NCBI GenBank assembly: GCA_012927585.1
Contig: JABBOY010000036.1
Span: 1 to 64,000, forward strand
Direction: 5' to 3'
From: Glaciimonas sp.
Lineage (GTDB): Bacteria; Pseudomonadota; Gammaproteobacteria; Burkholderiales; Burkholderiaceae_D
DNA length: 64,000 bases
Shown here: piece by piece, positions 44,476 through 52,230 of the stretch
How positions within the stretch are numbered: the first letter of the stretch is position 1
How the letters are laid out: every line of letters starts with the position of its first letter
Position numbers and translations under genes: made by a program
Notes under the pieces: model-generated
Seen by the model: only the letters and a program-made list of their open reading frames with translations
Told to the model about the DNA's origin: nothing
The model's database searches: none

Positions 44476-44987
44476 TGCCGTCATCTGGTCGTTGTTTAGA
44501 AAAGAGATCTCACGTTCTGGAATTTTGAATTGGCGAATGCGGGCAAGTGGATTCTCACTTTTCCAAGTCCCAAGCCGTATCAATTCGTTAAACATCGCTC
44601 GTAAATAGGCGTGCTCACGATTGACTGTATTTGGCGTTACTCCCTGTGCGATACGAGTAGTTCGGTATGCAGCAAAGTGTTCAGTATTTAGGTTTTCAGC
44701 GCCAGGATTTCCTAACGCTTGGCACATTCTGATAAGAGTTGGATAAGTGCTACGATGACGCAAATTTATGCCGTGGTGGGATTGCCATATTTCGATTAAT
44801 TCTGACAGTCTACGGGTGTCCTTTTTGGGCATTTCCCAAGCCTCTGTGTTAGCTGCCTGTATTTTCGCCCAAGCTTCAAATTGAAGTGCCTCTGCTTTTG
44901 TAGTCAAAGTTTTTCGTATTCTCTTCGCTCCACGTCCCCTGGCTGAATATCAACTAACCAGCCTGAATCAGTTTTCTTTATTGTCAT
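44462..44987 (-). pseudogene. int: P2-type tyrosine integrase, 5' half, frameshifted
   Basis: Starting at ATG 44987 the frame reads MTIKKTDSGWLVDIQPG, then after a missing G in the run at about 44930-44935 it continues GRGAKRIRKTLTTKAEALQFEAWAKIQ, RRLSELIEIWQSHHG, NREHAYLRAMFNELIRLG and FLNNDQMTALL. This is the arm-binding and core-binding part of a P2-like phage integrase. The catalytic domain is absent, cut at the IS481 fragment. It probably belonged to an element inserted at the tRNA-Thr whose 3' end remains at 46187-46235. Confidence 0.75.
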
Positions 44988-45306
44988 TTACGTATCCACT
45001 TTATCAAGCTTGAAGCACAATGCACGACTGACATATAGCGAACGCAAATTTACGATTTTACAGACCGTACAAACCGCCGCATACCGCACAGGGGCGATTT
45101 GAGTCTCATCCCAGCAGTTTTACCGCTGGGATTGTGCCTTGCGCGGATTTTTGCGCATGGACACAACCGTATGGTGAGATGCCGTCGAAGGACGGCACCC
45201 CTGTTTATCATGGTTGCCATGCTGTCGCGTTTTTAGGCGCTCCAGCGCCGCGATATGGCAATCCACGTACAGACCATCGATTTGCCCGGCTCTTCATCAG
45301 TTCACA
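44988..45306. other. intergenic region between integrase remnant and toxin-antitoxin locus
   Basis: No gene supported. Contains a weak hairpin CCCAGCAGTTTTACCGCTGGG around 45111-45131. Otherwise nothing recognisable. Confidence 0.35.
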
Positions 45307-45335
45307 TTGAAAAAAGTAGCACTTGGTGCTACAAT
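45307..45335 (+). promoter_or_regulatory. sigma-70 promoter with internal operator, toxin-antitoxin locus
   Basis: TTGAAA (45307-45312), 17 bases, TACAAT (45330-45335): a near-consensus promoter. The spacer contains GTAGCAC-TTG-GTGCTAC, a perfect 7-bp inverted repeat (45316-45332), a natural site for autorepression by the antitoxin. Confidence 0.65.
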
Positions 45336-45340
45336 TCTTT

Positions 45341-45722
45341 ATGCCAAAAAAGCTCAACCCCCATCCCAGGTTTTCAAAACGTCATGGTTCGCCAAAGCGG
45401 CCAAGAAATCCCACATTAATGATTTTGAGCTTTGCTCGGCTATACGCCAGGTCATGCAAGGCCAGGCTGATGACTTGGGAGGCGGCGTGTTTAAGAAACG
45501 ATTGAACGGCAATATGCATCGCTCCATCATTCTTGCCAAGGGTGGCCGATATTGGGTGTACGAGTATTTATTTGCTAAAAAAATCGAGACAACATCGAAG
45601 ACGACGAGCTGGCCGACTTCCGTTTGCTTGCCAAGAGCTACGCCGAATTGACTGATGAGCAAGTTGCTCAATTACTTCAAGAAAAGTTTTTTGTGGAGAT
45701 ATGCCATGACAACCAAGCCTAA
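45341..45722 (+). pseudogene. RelE-like (PF06296-type) toxin, two frameshifts
   Basis: ATG 45341 starts MPKK; one A missing in the A-run 45346-45351 shifts the frame into AQPPSQVFKTSWFAKAAKKSHINDFELCSAIRQV...DDLGGGVFKKRL...WVYEYLFAKK, and a second shift in the A-run near 45577-45583 is needed to reach RDNIEDDELADFRLLAKSYAELTDEQVAQLL. The restored protein is a type II RelE/HigB-like mRNA-interferase relative of about 126 residues whose end overlaps the antitoxin start. Either it is inactivated, or both homopolymer indels are sequencing errors. Confidence 0.65.
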
Positions 45723-46029
45723 ATTTAAAAGTGATGCTTTCGAGGCTATTCATTCCTCGGCAAGCGCTTTGCTCAAGGTCGGAGCCATAGGTAAAGCTAC
45801 GATGCGCAAATTTGACCAATCGTGTCTTGCCGTCCCTGCTGAGATCGAGCCGCAGCAGATTAAGAGTATTCGCGAACACAATCATGTTAGTCAGCCGGTA
45901 TTTGCACGCTATCTCAATACCAGTGAGTCAACAGTGCAGAAATGGGAAACAGGAGCCAAGCGTCCAAGCGGCATGGCTTTGAAACTGCTTGCTGTAGTCC
46001 AGAAACATGGGCTGAAGGTGCTGGCTTAA
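45706..46029 (+). CDS. HigA/XRE-type antitoxin
   Basis: 107 residues from ATG 45706 (GGAG 7 bases upstream). C-terminal XRE helix-turn-helix: IKSIREHNHVSQPVFARYLNTSESTVQKWETGAKRPSGMALKLLAVV. The N-terminal half should wrap the toxin. It overlaps the toxin reading frame by 17 bases, normal for such pairs, and likely represses the promoter at 45307-45335. The antitoxin is intact although the toxin is broken. Confidence 0.85.
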   Translation: MTTKPKFKSDAFEAIHSSASALLKVGAIGKATMRKFDQSCLAVPAEIEPQQIKSIREHNHVSQPVFARYLNTSESTVQKWETGAKRPSGMALKLLAVVQKHGLKVLA

Positions 46030-46186
46030 TACTGTTGTTTCTTTACGGATTGACGACACCGATGCTAGTCAATCCGTGTCAACAAAGAGTCAACGCCATA
46101 GTAAGGTCACAAAGGCATTACTGTAATGTCAATCAACATAAGTCTTTGATTTGTAATGCAAAGTAATTTAATGTGATCTCGCGGAA

Positions 46187-46235
46187 GTGACTTGTACTCA
46201 TCAGGTGGCCAGTTCGATTCCGGCAGCCGGCACCA
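46187..46235 (+). other. tRNA-Thr 3' fragment, probable attachment-site scar
   Basis: 49 bases running from the anticodon region (GACTTGTACTCATCAGG) through a full T-arm (GGCCAGTTCGATTCCGGC) to AGCCGGCACCA. It matches the 3' half of a tRNA-Thr(TGT), but no D-arm or 5' acceptor strand precedes it. Such half-tRNAs are left as attR by tyrosine-integrase elements; a broken P2-type integrase lies 1.2 kb away. Confidence 0.7.
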
Positions 46236-46261
46236 GAATAAAGCAGTAGAATCAAGCACTT

Positions 46262-46292
46262 AGCCAAGCCCACAAGGTTTGGCTTTGTTGTT
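46262..46292 (+). terminator. hairpin-T-rich terminator after the tRNA-Thr fragment
   Basis: AGCCAA, a 10-base loop, TTTGGCT and then TTGTTGTTTC. Probably the original terminator of the tRNA gene carried with the attachment site. Confidence 0.45.
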
Positions 46293-46908
46293 TCTGGGAT
46301 TTGGGTAGCGCATAGGATGTCAGCAGTCGGTATTCTCAGCGTTATTGCGATATTGGTGCGGCCAGCGAAAGCGCTGCACTCGAAAGTGCAAGACCAGATG
46401 TTGCAGCTTGCTTATTGAAAGGAGACAGATTGCTCCCGTGTTCGCTTGCTAATGACGGCACGGGAACCGCTGTAGTGATCAGCTGCTAATGCGGCTCACG
46501 TGTTCTGACAAAACGAGCACATGCGTTTTGGCGCATCAGTGGATTTTCTGGTAAGAGCAAAGCGCTGTCAGATATCGTTTTGAGCCGCGAAAGGCGATCT
46601 TGCACGCATTTTCTGATTGAATTTTTCGTTTATTTTCAATGAGTTGCTATGTCTCCAGTAGAGTCTCCCTCCGCTCCCATTCCAGCATTCTTGGAATATT
46701 TTAAAATCATGATGTTAAAAAATTAAACACTTCACAACTGGTTGATATTTTCATTCCACGTCAGGAAGTCTTTTTTTTGTCTCACCTACGCGACAAATTT
46801 ACGGCAACGCACGTTCTTCCATCCCGCCCACGAAATTGTTTGGAAGACTTTCTTGCGCATGGTTTTTCATCGGCACTGGCGAACTAAGGGGTAGGCGACC
46901 GCATCCTC
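46293..46908. other. gap between tRNA-Thr fragment and the PYP locus
   Basis: About 615 bases with no supported gene, RNA or repeat. Base composition falls to AT-rich between 46610 and 46800. Confidence 0.4.
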
Positions 46909-48147
46909 TCAAGAAGCAGTCTCAATGATCCAGTCCGCCAGTTTTCCATTGGCCTGCCTTGGCAATTGGCTGCCGAATGAAAACGCGATCGGCCGCTCGG
47001 GGCTGTCGAGGTGCTCGCGTGCCCATGCCACCAGTTGCGTCTGCAGCTTGTCGCGATCGATGTGCGCCGTCCGCGGTACGATAAATGCCTTAAGCCGGCT
47101 GCCCTCGTCGGCACGCATAAGGCGCACGGATGCGTCCAGCACGGCGGGGTTTTCCCGCAACACAGCCGCAACCTGGGCCGGAAACACATTGATCCCGCTG
47201 ACCTGCACGGCTTGGTCGATTCGACCTATGGGTCGGAAGGTGTACTCATCGATCCATTCCAGCTCGTCCTGTATGGCATAGCGGGAGCACTCGCCGCCGG
47301 GGAGCGTGCGTTCGAGCACTCCTGCGTCAGCATCCACCCGCCGCCAGTATGGGAAGCGCAGATAGGGGGACGCGGCAGACGCGCGCCAGCCCACACCGCC
47401 GGTCTCGGAGCTGCCATACACTTGTAGCAATTTTTCCAGTCCCGTCGCTTGCAGCCCATGGGCCAGCTCGTCCGGGCACGGGGCGCTCGAGGTGACGCCG
47501 ATTACGCCGTGCGCTATCGCCGGCTGCAGTCGAAGTGCTGCGCTCCAGAATTCCGGATGCGCCACTACCAGGTCACCATCACGCAACTCGTGCGCCAGGC
47601 GGGCCGGAGAACTGCCACGCAAATCCAGCACTTCGAGGTTGCCCAGTCCGGGTGCTTGCGGCAACAGCACTGTGAACAGAAATCCGTAGATGTGATGACT
47701 CGGTACGGCGCTAAGGATGCGCCGCCGTCCCGCCAGCAAAGGCGCCAGTTCGAATACCTCTTGCCAAAGTGTTGACGTGTGATGGGTACAGCGCTTCGGA
47801 CTGCCCGCGCTGCCGGAGGTGCGAAACGTGAGTTCGGAAGAAAATTGGCGCAAGCTCTGCCGGGCAATCGCTGCCCAATCTTGAATTTTCAGCCGCGCCA
47901 ATAAGTAATCCTCAATCCCTGAGCGGTGTAAATGCAGCATTTCAGAGAACGCGGTAGCTAGAGCGAGTAATTCCAGCGAGTCGGTGCCAAGATCACGTCC
48001 AATATGGAGCGTCCCGGCCCAAGGCAATGGCGGATCGATCCGGCTCCGGCGTAGCATCGACAACTCGCCGTCGATCAGGTCACAAACGAAACGCATCAGA
48101 TGCGCATCGTGTTCCCACCACGCCGGAGCAACCGGTAGTTCAAGCAC
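46909..48147 (-). CDS. pcl: p-coumaroyl-CoA ligase-like adenylating enzyme for PYP chromophore activation
   Basis: 412 residues, a compact acyl-adenylate-forming enzyme like the pcl products of phototrophs with PYP. ATP-binding loop TFRTSGSAGSPKRCTHH near 106-122, AMP site YGSSETGGV, hinge GRIDQAVQVSGINVFPAQV and C-terminal LPRQANGKL with the catalytic Lys are present. It should activate p-coumarate to its CoA thioester, from which the Cys of PYP is acylated. GTG 48147 starts 18 bases after the pyp stop. Third gene of tal-pyp-pcl. In isolation another aryl or acyl-CoA ligase could be argued; the context decides. Confidence 0.85.
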   Translation of the reverse strand: MLELPVAPAWWEHDAHLMRFVCDLIDGELSMLRRSRIDPPLPWAGTLHIGRDLGTDSLELLALATAFSEMLHLHRSGIEDYLLARLKIQDWAAIARQSLRQFSSELTFRTSGSAGSPKRCTHHTSTLWQEVFELAPLLAGRRRILSAVPSHHIYGFLFTVLLPQAPGLGNLEVLDLRGSSPARLAHELRDGDLVVAHPEFWSAALRLQPAIAHGVIGVTSSAPCPDELAHGLQATGLEKLLQVYGSSETGGVGWRASAASPYLRFPYWRRVDADAGVLERTLPGGECSRYAIQDELEWIDEYTFRPIGRIDQAVQVSGINVFPAQVAAVLRENPAVLDASVRLMRADEGSRLKAFIVPRTAHIDRDKLQTQLVAWAREHLDSPERPIAFSFGSQLPRQANGKLADWIIETAS

Positions 48148-48165
48148 AATAACGCCGCCGGTTTA

Positions 48166-48552
48166 TCAGATCCGCTTCACGAAGACCCAGTACGACGCTC
48201 CGCTGATGGAGCGTTTCATGTGTACCTTGACCTTGGTTGGTTGCATTTCATGGTCGAATACGTACTCAAACATGGTATTCAGGTTGTTTGCCTTTACACC
48301 GGCATCGAACACCCCTTTGAACGCAGGTTTGGCAGTGCATGGGGCGACGTCGCGAAAAAAATTCTTTCCGATGACGGATGCCGGATCGCGCCCGGTAATT
48401 GCCCCCTCAGCCGCGTTGTATTTCAATACTATTCCATTCTTGTCGAGTTCGACCGCGCCGAATGCAAGCTTATCGATGTCTTTTCCTGACATCTTATTCA
48501 TTACGTTTTCGATATCCGTTTTGCCGAAGGCGATGATTTCAAGTTTTTCCAA
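48166..48552 (-). CDS. pyp: photoactive yellow protein
   Basis: 128 residues from TTG 48552, which has TGGAG 7 bases upstream; the longer frame to 48696 would run through the operator at 48665-48679 and adds an unrelated start. The protein is very close to Halorhodospira halophila PYP over its whole length ([52 protein letters not shown]). All chromophore-pocket residues are kept with an offset of three: Tyr45, Glu49, Thr53, Arg55, the chromophore-bearing Cys72 and Met103. It is a cytoplasmic blue-light receptor carrying thioester-linked p-coumarate. Confidence 0.97.
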   Translation of the reverse strand: MEKLEIIAFGKTDIENVMNKMSGKDIDKLAFGAVELDKNGIVLKYNAAEGAITGRDPASVIGKNFFRDVAPCTAKPAFKGVFDAGVKANNLNTMFEYVFDHEMQPTKVKVHMKRSISGASYWVFVKRI

Positions 48553-48664
48553 GTTATTCTCCAAAATGGTTGGGGTGTGGACAGCAAAGCGCGCGAACGG
48601 CGCCTGCAATATTTCTAAATTACAACAAATTAACAGCATCGACACATTATCGCTATTCAATAAA

Positions 48665-48679
48665 TTTGTCCATGACAAA
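48665..48679. promoter_or_regulatory. palindrome TTTGTC-N3-GACAAA upstream of pyp
   Basis: Perfect 6-bp arms with spacer CAT in the tal-pyp gap, 18 bases past the tal stop and about 113 bases before the pyp start. The same arms and spacing recur at 50341-50355 upstream of tal. Candidate shared operator. Confidence 0.6.
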
Positions 48680-48696
48680 ATTAAATTTCTCTGCAT

Positions 48697-50262
48697 TTAC
48701 GTATACAGGCACCATGTTTTGTCGCGAATGCGCTTGAGTAGCATGTGCAAGTCGGTATCAAGACGTCTGTCTTCCAGTATCGGTGCCACGTCGCTGGCAA
48801 GCGCTTCCATCGTGGCCGCAACCGTGGCCGATAGCATGAGCGTGGGATCCAACTCGCAGCGTAGTCGTACGGCTTGCTGAACGGCTATCAGCAAGGCTGC
48901 GGCGACCTGCTCGGTTAGCTCAATTACGCGCAGGCAGTCGCGGGCTGCAATGGTGCCCATGCTGACCTTATCCTGGTTGTGGCACTCGGTTGAGCGCGAG
49001 AACGCCGACGCCGGCATCGTTAGCTTGAGCGCTTCCGCGGTCCAGGCCGAGCAACTGATCTGTAACGCTTTCAGGCCGTGATTGATAGCCCTGCGCGCTC
49101 CGGTCGCGCCAGATAGATTGGGTGGCAGGCCGTTGTTGTAGCGCGTATCCACCAACAGCGCAATCTGTCGGTCCATTAGATCTGCAAGGTTTGCCACGGT
49201 ATTTTTTAAGGCATCCATGGCAAGGGCGATATGGCCGCCATAAAAATGACCGCCATGTAGCACGCGCTGGCCGTCAGCGTCTACGATGGGATTGTCGTTG
49301 GCGCTATTGAGTTCATTCTCGATCAGCTGACGAAAAAATGGCAAGCTGTCTTCCAACACCCCGATGACGTGGGGTGCACAGCGGATCGAATAGCGGTCTT
49401 GCAGACGCCCGCCGTTACGCTCGCGCTCAACACACGGCAAGTCGCGCCGTATGCGCGCCGCCACCCGTTGCAAGCCTGGGTGCGGTTTGACCGAAAATAG
49501 AATCTCATCAAAATGCTCGGCGTTGCCATCCAGCGCGACCGAAGCCATGGCCGTAATGCGAGTGGCCAACTGACTTAAATAATCGGCGCTGCCATAGGCG
49601 AGCACGGACAACCCGGTCATCACGGCAGTGCCGTTCATGATCGCCAGAGCTTCCTTCGGACGAAGGCGTAGCGGTGCCATGCCGGCGTCGCGCAGGGCTT
49701 CGGCTGCCGCAACGTGCTCGCCATTGCGCCACGCCTCTCGCTCGCCGCACAGAACCGCAGCCAAATAAGACAACGGCGTGAGGTCGCCGCTCGCCCCGAC
49801 CGAACCTTCCGAGGGAATCATCGGCAGTATGCCGGCATCGAGCAAACCGACGATCTGTTCAAGCAGTGCAATCGAGACACCGGAATAGCCTTTGCACAGC
49901 GATGTCAGGCGTGTTGCCATGACCGCGCGGGTTTGTTGCGGCGTCAGGAACGCCCCCAGTCCACAGCCGTGGTAGGTGTAAAGCCGGTGTGGCAATTCGG
50001 CCACCAGATCAGTCGGTACCGCTATGGTGCAGGAGTCGCCGTAGCCGGTAGTGACGCCGTAGATGACTCCATCCTCTTTCAGTAGACGATCCAGAAAGGC
50101 TGGGCCGCGCGCAATCGCGGCGCGAAAATCCGGGTCGGACGACAAGACGGCGCACGCGCTTCCGTCGGCCACAGCGGCGATATCCTCTATTTGGAGACGA
50201 TTTCGGTCGAAATAAACCGAGCGTTGCGCCGAAGTTGATGTAACTGTATTGGTCTTTATCAT
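48697..50262 (-). CDS. tal: aromatic amino-acid ammonia-lyase, probable tyrosine ammonia-lyase
   Basis: 521 residues from ATG 50262. HAL/PAL/TAL fold: IYGVTTGYGDS, the self-processing Ala157-Ser158-Gly159 that forms the MIO group (GSVGASGDLTPLSYLA), ALAIMNGTAVMTG, NSANDNPIVD, HGGHFYGGHIA and the late QDKVSMGTIAARD. It deaminates Tyr to p-coumarate, the PYP chromophore. The specificity loop reads Tyr97-His98-Gly99 (YTYHGCGLG) instead of the HL motif of Rhodobacter TAL, so a histidine lyase is formally possible, but the position directly before pyp and pcl argues for Tyr. ORF continuation to 50370 is rejected because it contains the operator at 50341. Confidence 0.88.
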   Translation of the reverse strand: MIKTNTVTSTSAQRSVYFDRNRLQIEDIAAVADGSACAVLSSDPDFRAAIARGPAFLDRLLKEDGVIYGVTTGYGDSCTIAVPTDLVAELPHRLYTYHGCGLGAFLTPQQTRAVMATRLTSLCKGYSGVSIALLEQIVGLLDAGILPMIPSEGSVGASGDLTPLSYLAAVLCGEREAWRNGEHVAAAEALRDAGMAPLRLRPKEALAIMNGTAVMTGLSVLAYGSADYLSQLATRITAMASVALDGNAEHFDEILFSVKPHPGLQRVAARIRRDLPCVERERNGGRLQDRYSIRCAPHVIGVLEDSLPFFRQLIENELNSANDNPIVDADGQRVLHGGHFYGGHIALAMDALKNTVANLADLMDRQIALLVDTRYNNGLPPNLSGATGARRAINHGLKALQISCSAWTAEALKLTMPASAFSRSTECHNQDKVSMGTIAARDCLRVIELTEQVAAALLIAVQQAVRLRCELDPTLMLSATVAATMEALASDVAPILEDRRLDTDLHMLLKRIRDKTWCLYT

Positions 50263-50340
50263 GTATTTAAATAGCAGAGTGAGGGTCGGAAAAGTCGGCA
50301 GTGCTGACGGATGGAACAAATTTATACGAGCATTCGCAAA

Positions 50341-50355
50341 TTTGTCGTGGACAAA
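50341..50355. promoter_or_regulatory. palindrome TTTGTC-N3-GACAAA upstream of tal
   Basis: Perfect 6-bp arms, spacer GTG, 79 bases upstream of the tal start and 118 bases upstream of the divergent pyp2 start. Same pattern as 48665-48679, so one regulator may control tal, pyp and perhaps the cyclic-di-GMP operon. Confidence 0.6.
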
Positions 50356-50372
50356 CATTGACGCGATCAAAG

Positions 50373-50390
50373 ATTTATGTCAACATAAAT
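50373..50390. promoter_or_regulatory. ATTTATGT-CA-ACATAAAT palindrome in the tal/pyp2 divergent promoter
   Basis: Perfect 8-bp arms with a 2-base centre (50373-50390), between the tal operator and the pyp2 gene. AT-rich symmetric site, another candidate regulator target or overlapping promoter element. Confidence 0.5.
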
Positions 50391-50473
50391 TTCCAATTAG
50401 CAACAAAATTCCGTGAATTGCTGGTAATTAAAGCGGTGTTTGAGGCTGGTTTTATCTCCTAGGAGCATCATCT

Positions 50474-50866
50474 ATGATTGATCTAATTTCCATTTCATTC
50501 AGCCAGCCCGACCTCAATGACCGGCTTGCAACGCTTAGTGCAGACGGCCTCGACCAGCTCGATTTTGGAGTGATCGGTTTCGACAGTGAAACCGTGGTCC
50601 GACGCTACAACGAGTTCGAGTCGAAAGCCGCTGGACTGACGTCACAGCGGGTGCTCGGACATCCGTTATTTACGGTGGTTGCGCCCTGCATGAATAATTT
50701 TCTTGTGGCCCAACGTTTCGAAGACGCCGTTGAAATAGGCACCGCACTTGATATGACTATTGACTACGTGCTGACGTTGCGCATGCGCCCGGTCAAGGTT
50801 GTGCTGCGCCTGCTAGCTGCGCCAAGGGCTGCGATGCGCTACCTACTTGTCAATCGCCGGTCGTGA
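50474..50866 (+). CDS. second PYP-like PAS protein
   Basis: 130 residues; TAGGAG lies before ATG 50474. It aligns along its length with the PYP at 48166-48552, so closely that key positions share numbers: Tyr45, Glu49 and the would-be chromophore Cys72 (VVAPCMNNF) are kept, while Thr53 is Ala and Arg55 is Leu. The C-terminal strand RMRPVKVVLRLL matches [10 protein letters not shown] infer that it can carry p-coumarate but with altered colour or kinetics. GTGA overlap with the next gene couples it to a diguanylate cyclase, pointing to direct light control of cyclic-di-GMP. Confidence 0.85.
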   Translation: MIDLISISFSQPDLNDRLATLSADGLDQLDFGVIGFDSETVVRRYNEFESKAAGLTSQRVLGHPLFTVVAPCMNNFLVAQRFEDAVEIGTALDMTIDYVLTLRMRPVKVVLRLLAAPRAAMRYLLVNRRS

Positions 50867-52230
50867 TTCAACCGAACTCGTCCGAGATCAGCGACGAGCA
50901 TGAAGCGCTGATCCAGTTTCTTTACTTGGCGCCTGTCGGCTTGGTGCAAGCTGCTCTGGACGGCACGATCGGCATGATCAATCCGATCTCGGCGCAGTTG
51001 CTGATGCCGCTGTCCCGCGACGGCAATCTCACCAATCTATTTACCGCGCTGGAAAGCGTGGCGCCTGCTCTGCGCTATCTGTGCGCAGATTTTTCCCCAG
51101 CCCAAGGCGTCATCTGTGACGCCATGTATATTCATCTGAACGCCGGCATCCAAGACAAGTATGCGGCCAAGGTTTTTTCGTTGAGCATGGTCAAGCTGGA
51201 TGAATCACGCCTGATGGCCGTGCTTAGCGACGTCACTCTGCATCTACGGTGCGAACGCGAGCTCAAACAGACTGACGCCTGGCTCAACGCCATTCACACC
51301 AGAATGACAGATTACGCCATGGTTACGCTTGATCAGCTTGGCCGAGTCGAGGCCTGGAATGAGAGTATCGGCCGTGTGACGGGTTTCGATTCGGAAGCGC
51401 TACTCGGGCAGCCCTATTCCATTTTCTACCCGTCCAAGCCAGGCACGCGAGAACACCTTCTGAACCGATTGCGCGAAGCTGACGAGAATGGCTGGAGTCT
51501 TGACGAAGGCATTCGCCAGCGTGCCGACGGTAGCCAGTTTTGGGGCAGCGCAATGATCTCGCCGCTGCGAAACCGTGATCAACCACCGGACGTCGGTGGC
51601 TACAGCGAGTTACGCGATCCCGCCTACTGCTTGATCATTCGCGACATCAGCGACCAGCGAGAAGCCCGCGAGAGGCAGCGCAAGGCGGCCTTTAGCGACT
51701 ACCTGACCGGCCTAGCTAACCGACGCGCCTTCTTCGAAGCGGCGGAACTGGAGTTAGAACGCAGTAAACAGTCAACCCGGCCGACCGCGATGATCATGTT
51801 CGACGCTGACCATTTCAAGGCGGTCAACGACCGTTTCGGCCACCCGGCCGGCGACGCCGTACTGCGTCATCTGGCGGCGGCATTGAGCGGCACGTTCAGA
51901 GTCGTCGATGTCGTCGCGCGCGTGGGCGGTGAAGAGTTTGCCGTGTTACTGCCGTCCACCGATCTTGCCGCGGCGGCGGCGGTAGCGAACCGCTTGCGAA
52001 CATTAGTGGAAGCGGCGTCGGTCATGGTGGATGGCGAGCCGATCCGCTACACGGTCAGTGCCGGCGTGGCCGCAATGGACGACCGCTTAGGTCGGCTGGA
52101 CAATTTGATGCAGCGGGCCGATCAGGCACTGTATGCCGCTAAGGCACGCGGACGCAATCGAGTCGATTGCTGGACGCCCGATTGCCCAACGTATAAGGAT
52201 CATCTTAAAGGGGGCACCAATGCAGCCTGA
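50863..52230 (+). CDS. PAS-PAS-GGDEF diguanylate cyclase
   Basis: 455 residues from GTG 50863 inside the stop of the PYP-like gene. Residues 12-125 form a PAS-like domain (EALIQFLYLAPVGLVQAALDGTIGMINPISAQLLMPLSRDGNL), 145-265 a second PAS (TLDQLGRVEAWNESIGRVTGFDSEALLGQPY...RQRADGSQFW), and 285-440 the GGDEF domain. The active site is GGEEF with the substrate motif DADHFKAVNDRFGH, and an RxxD inhibitory site (RVVD) lies five residues before it. It should make cyclic-di-GMP and be feedback inhibited. No membrane segment. Its stop overlaps the next start by 11 bases. Confidence 0.93.
   Translation: MIQPNSSEISDEHEALIQFLYLAPVGLVQAALDGTIGMINPISAQLLMPLSRDGNLTNLFTALESVAPALRYLCADFSPAQGVICDAMYIHLNAGIQDKYAAKVFSLSMVKLDESRLMAVLSDVTLHLRCERELKQTDAWLNAIHTRMTDYAMVTLDQLGRVEAWNESIGRVTGFDSEALLGQPYSIFYPSKPGTREHLLNRLREADENGWSLDEGIRQRADGSQFWGSAMISPLRNRDQPPDVGGYSELRDPAYCLIIRDISDQREARERQRKAAFSDYLTGLANRRAFFEAAELELERSKQSTRPTAMIMFDADHFKAVNDRFGHPAGDAVLRHLAAALSGTFRVVDVVARVGGEEFAVLLPSTDLAAAAAVANRLRTLVEAASVMVDGEPIRYTVSAGVAAMDDRLGRLDNLMQRADQALYAAKARGRNRVDCWTPDCPTYKDHLKGGTNAA

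Noticed and set aside
48553-48696. N-terminal extension of PYP up to 48696
   Set aside because: The extension lacks a ribosome site, spans the palindrome at 48665 and has no counterpart in known PYPs; TTG 48552 has TGGAG at proper distance.
50263-50370. N-terminal extension of the ammonia-lyase to 50370
   Set aside because: It would put the TTTGTC-N3-GACAAA palindrome inside coding sequence and adds residues unlike the family.
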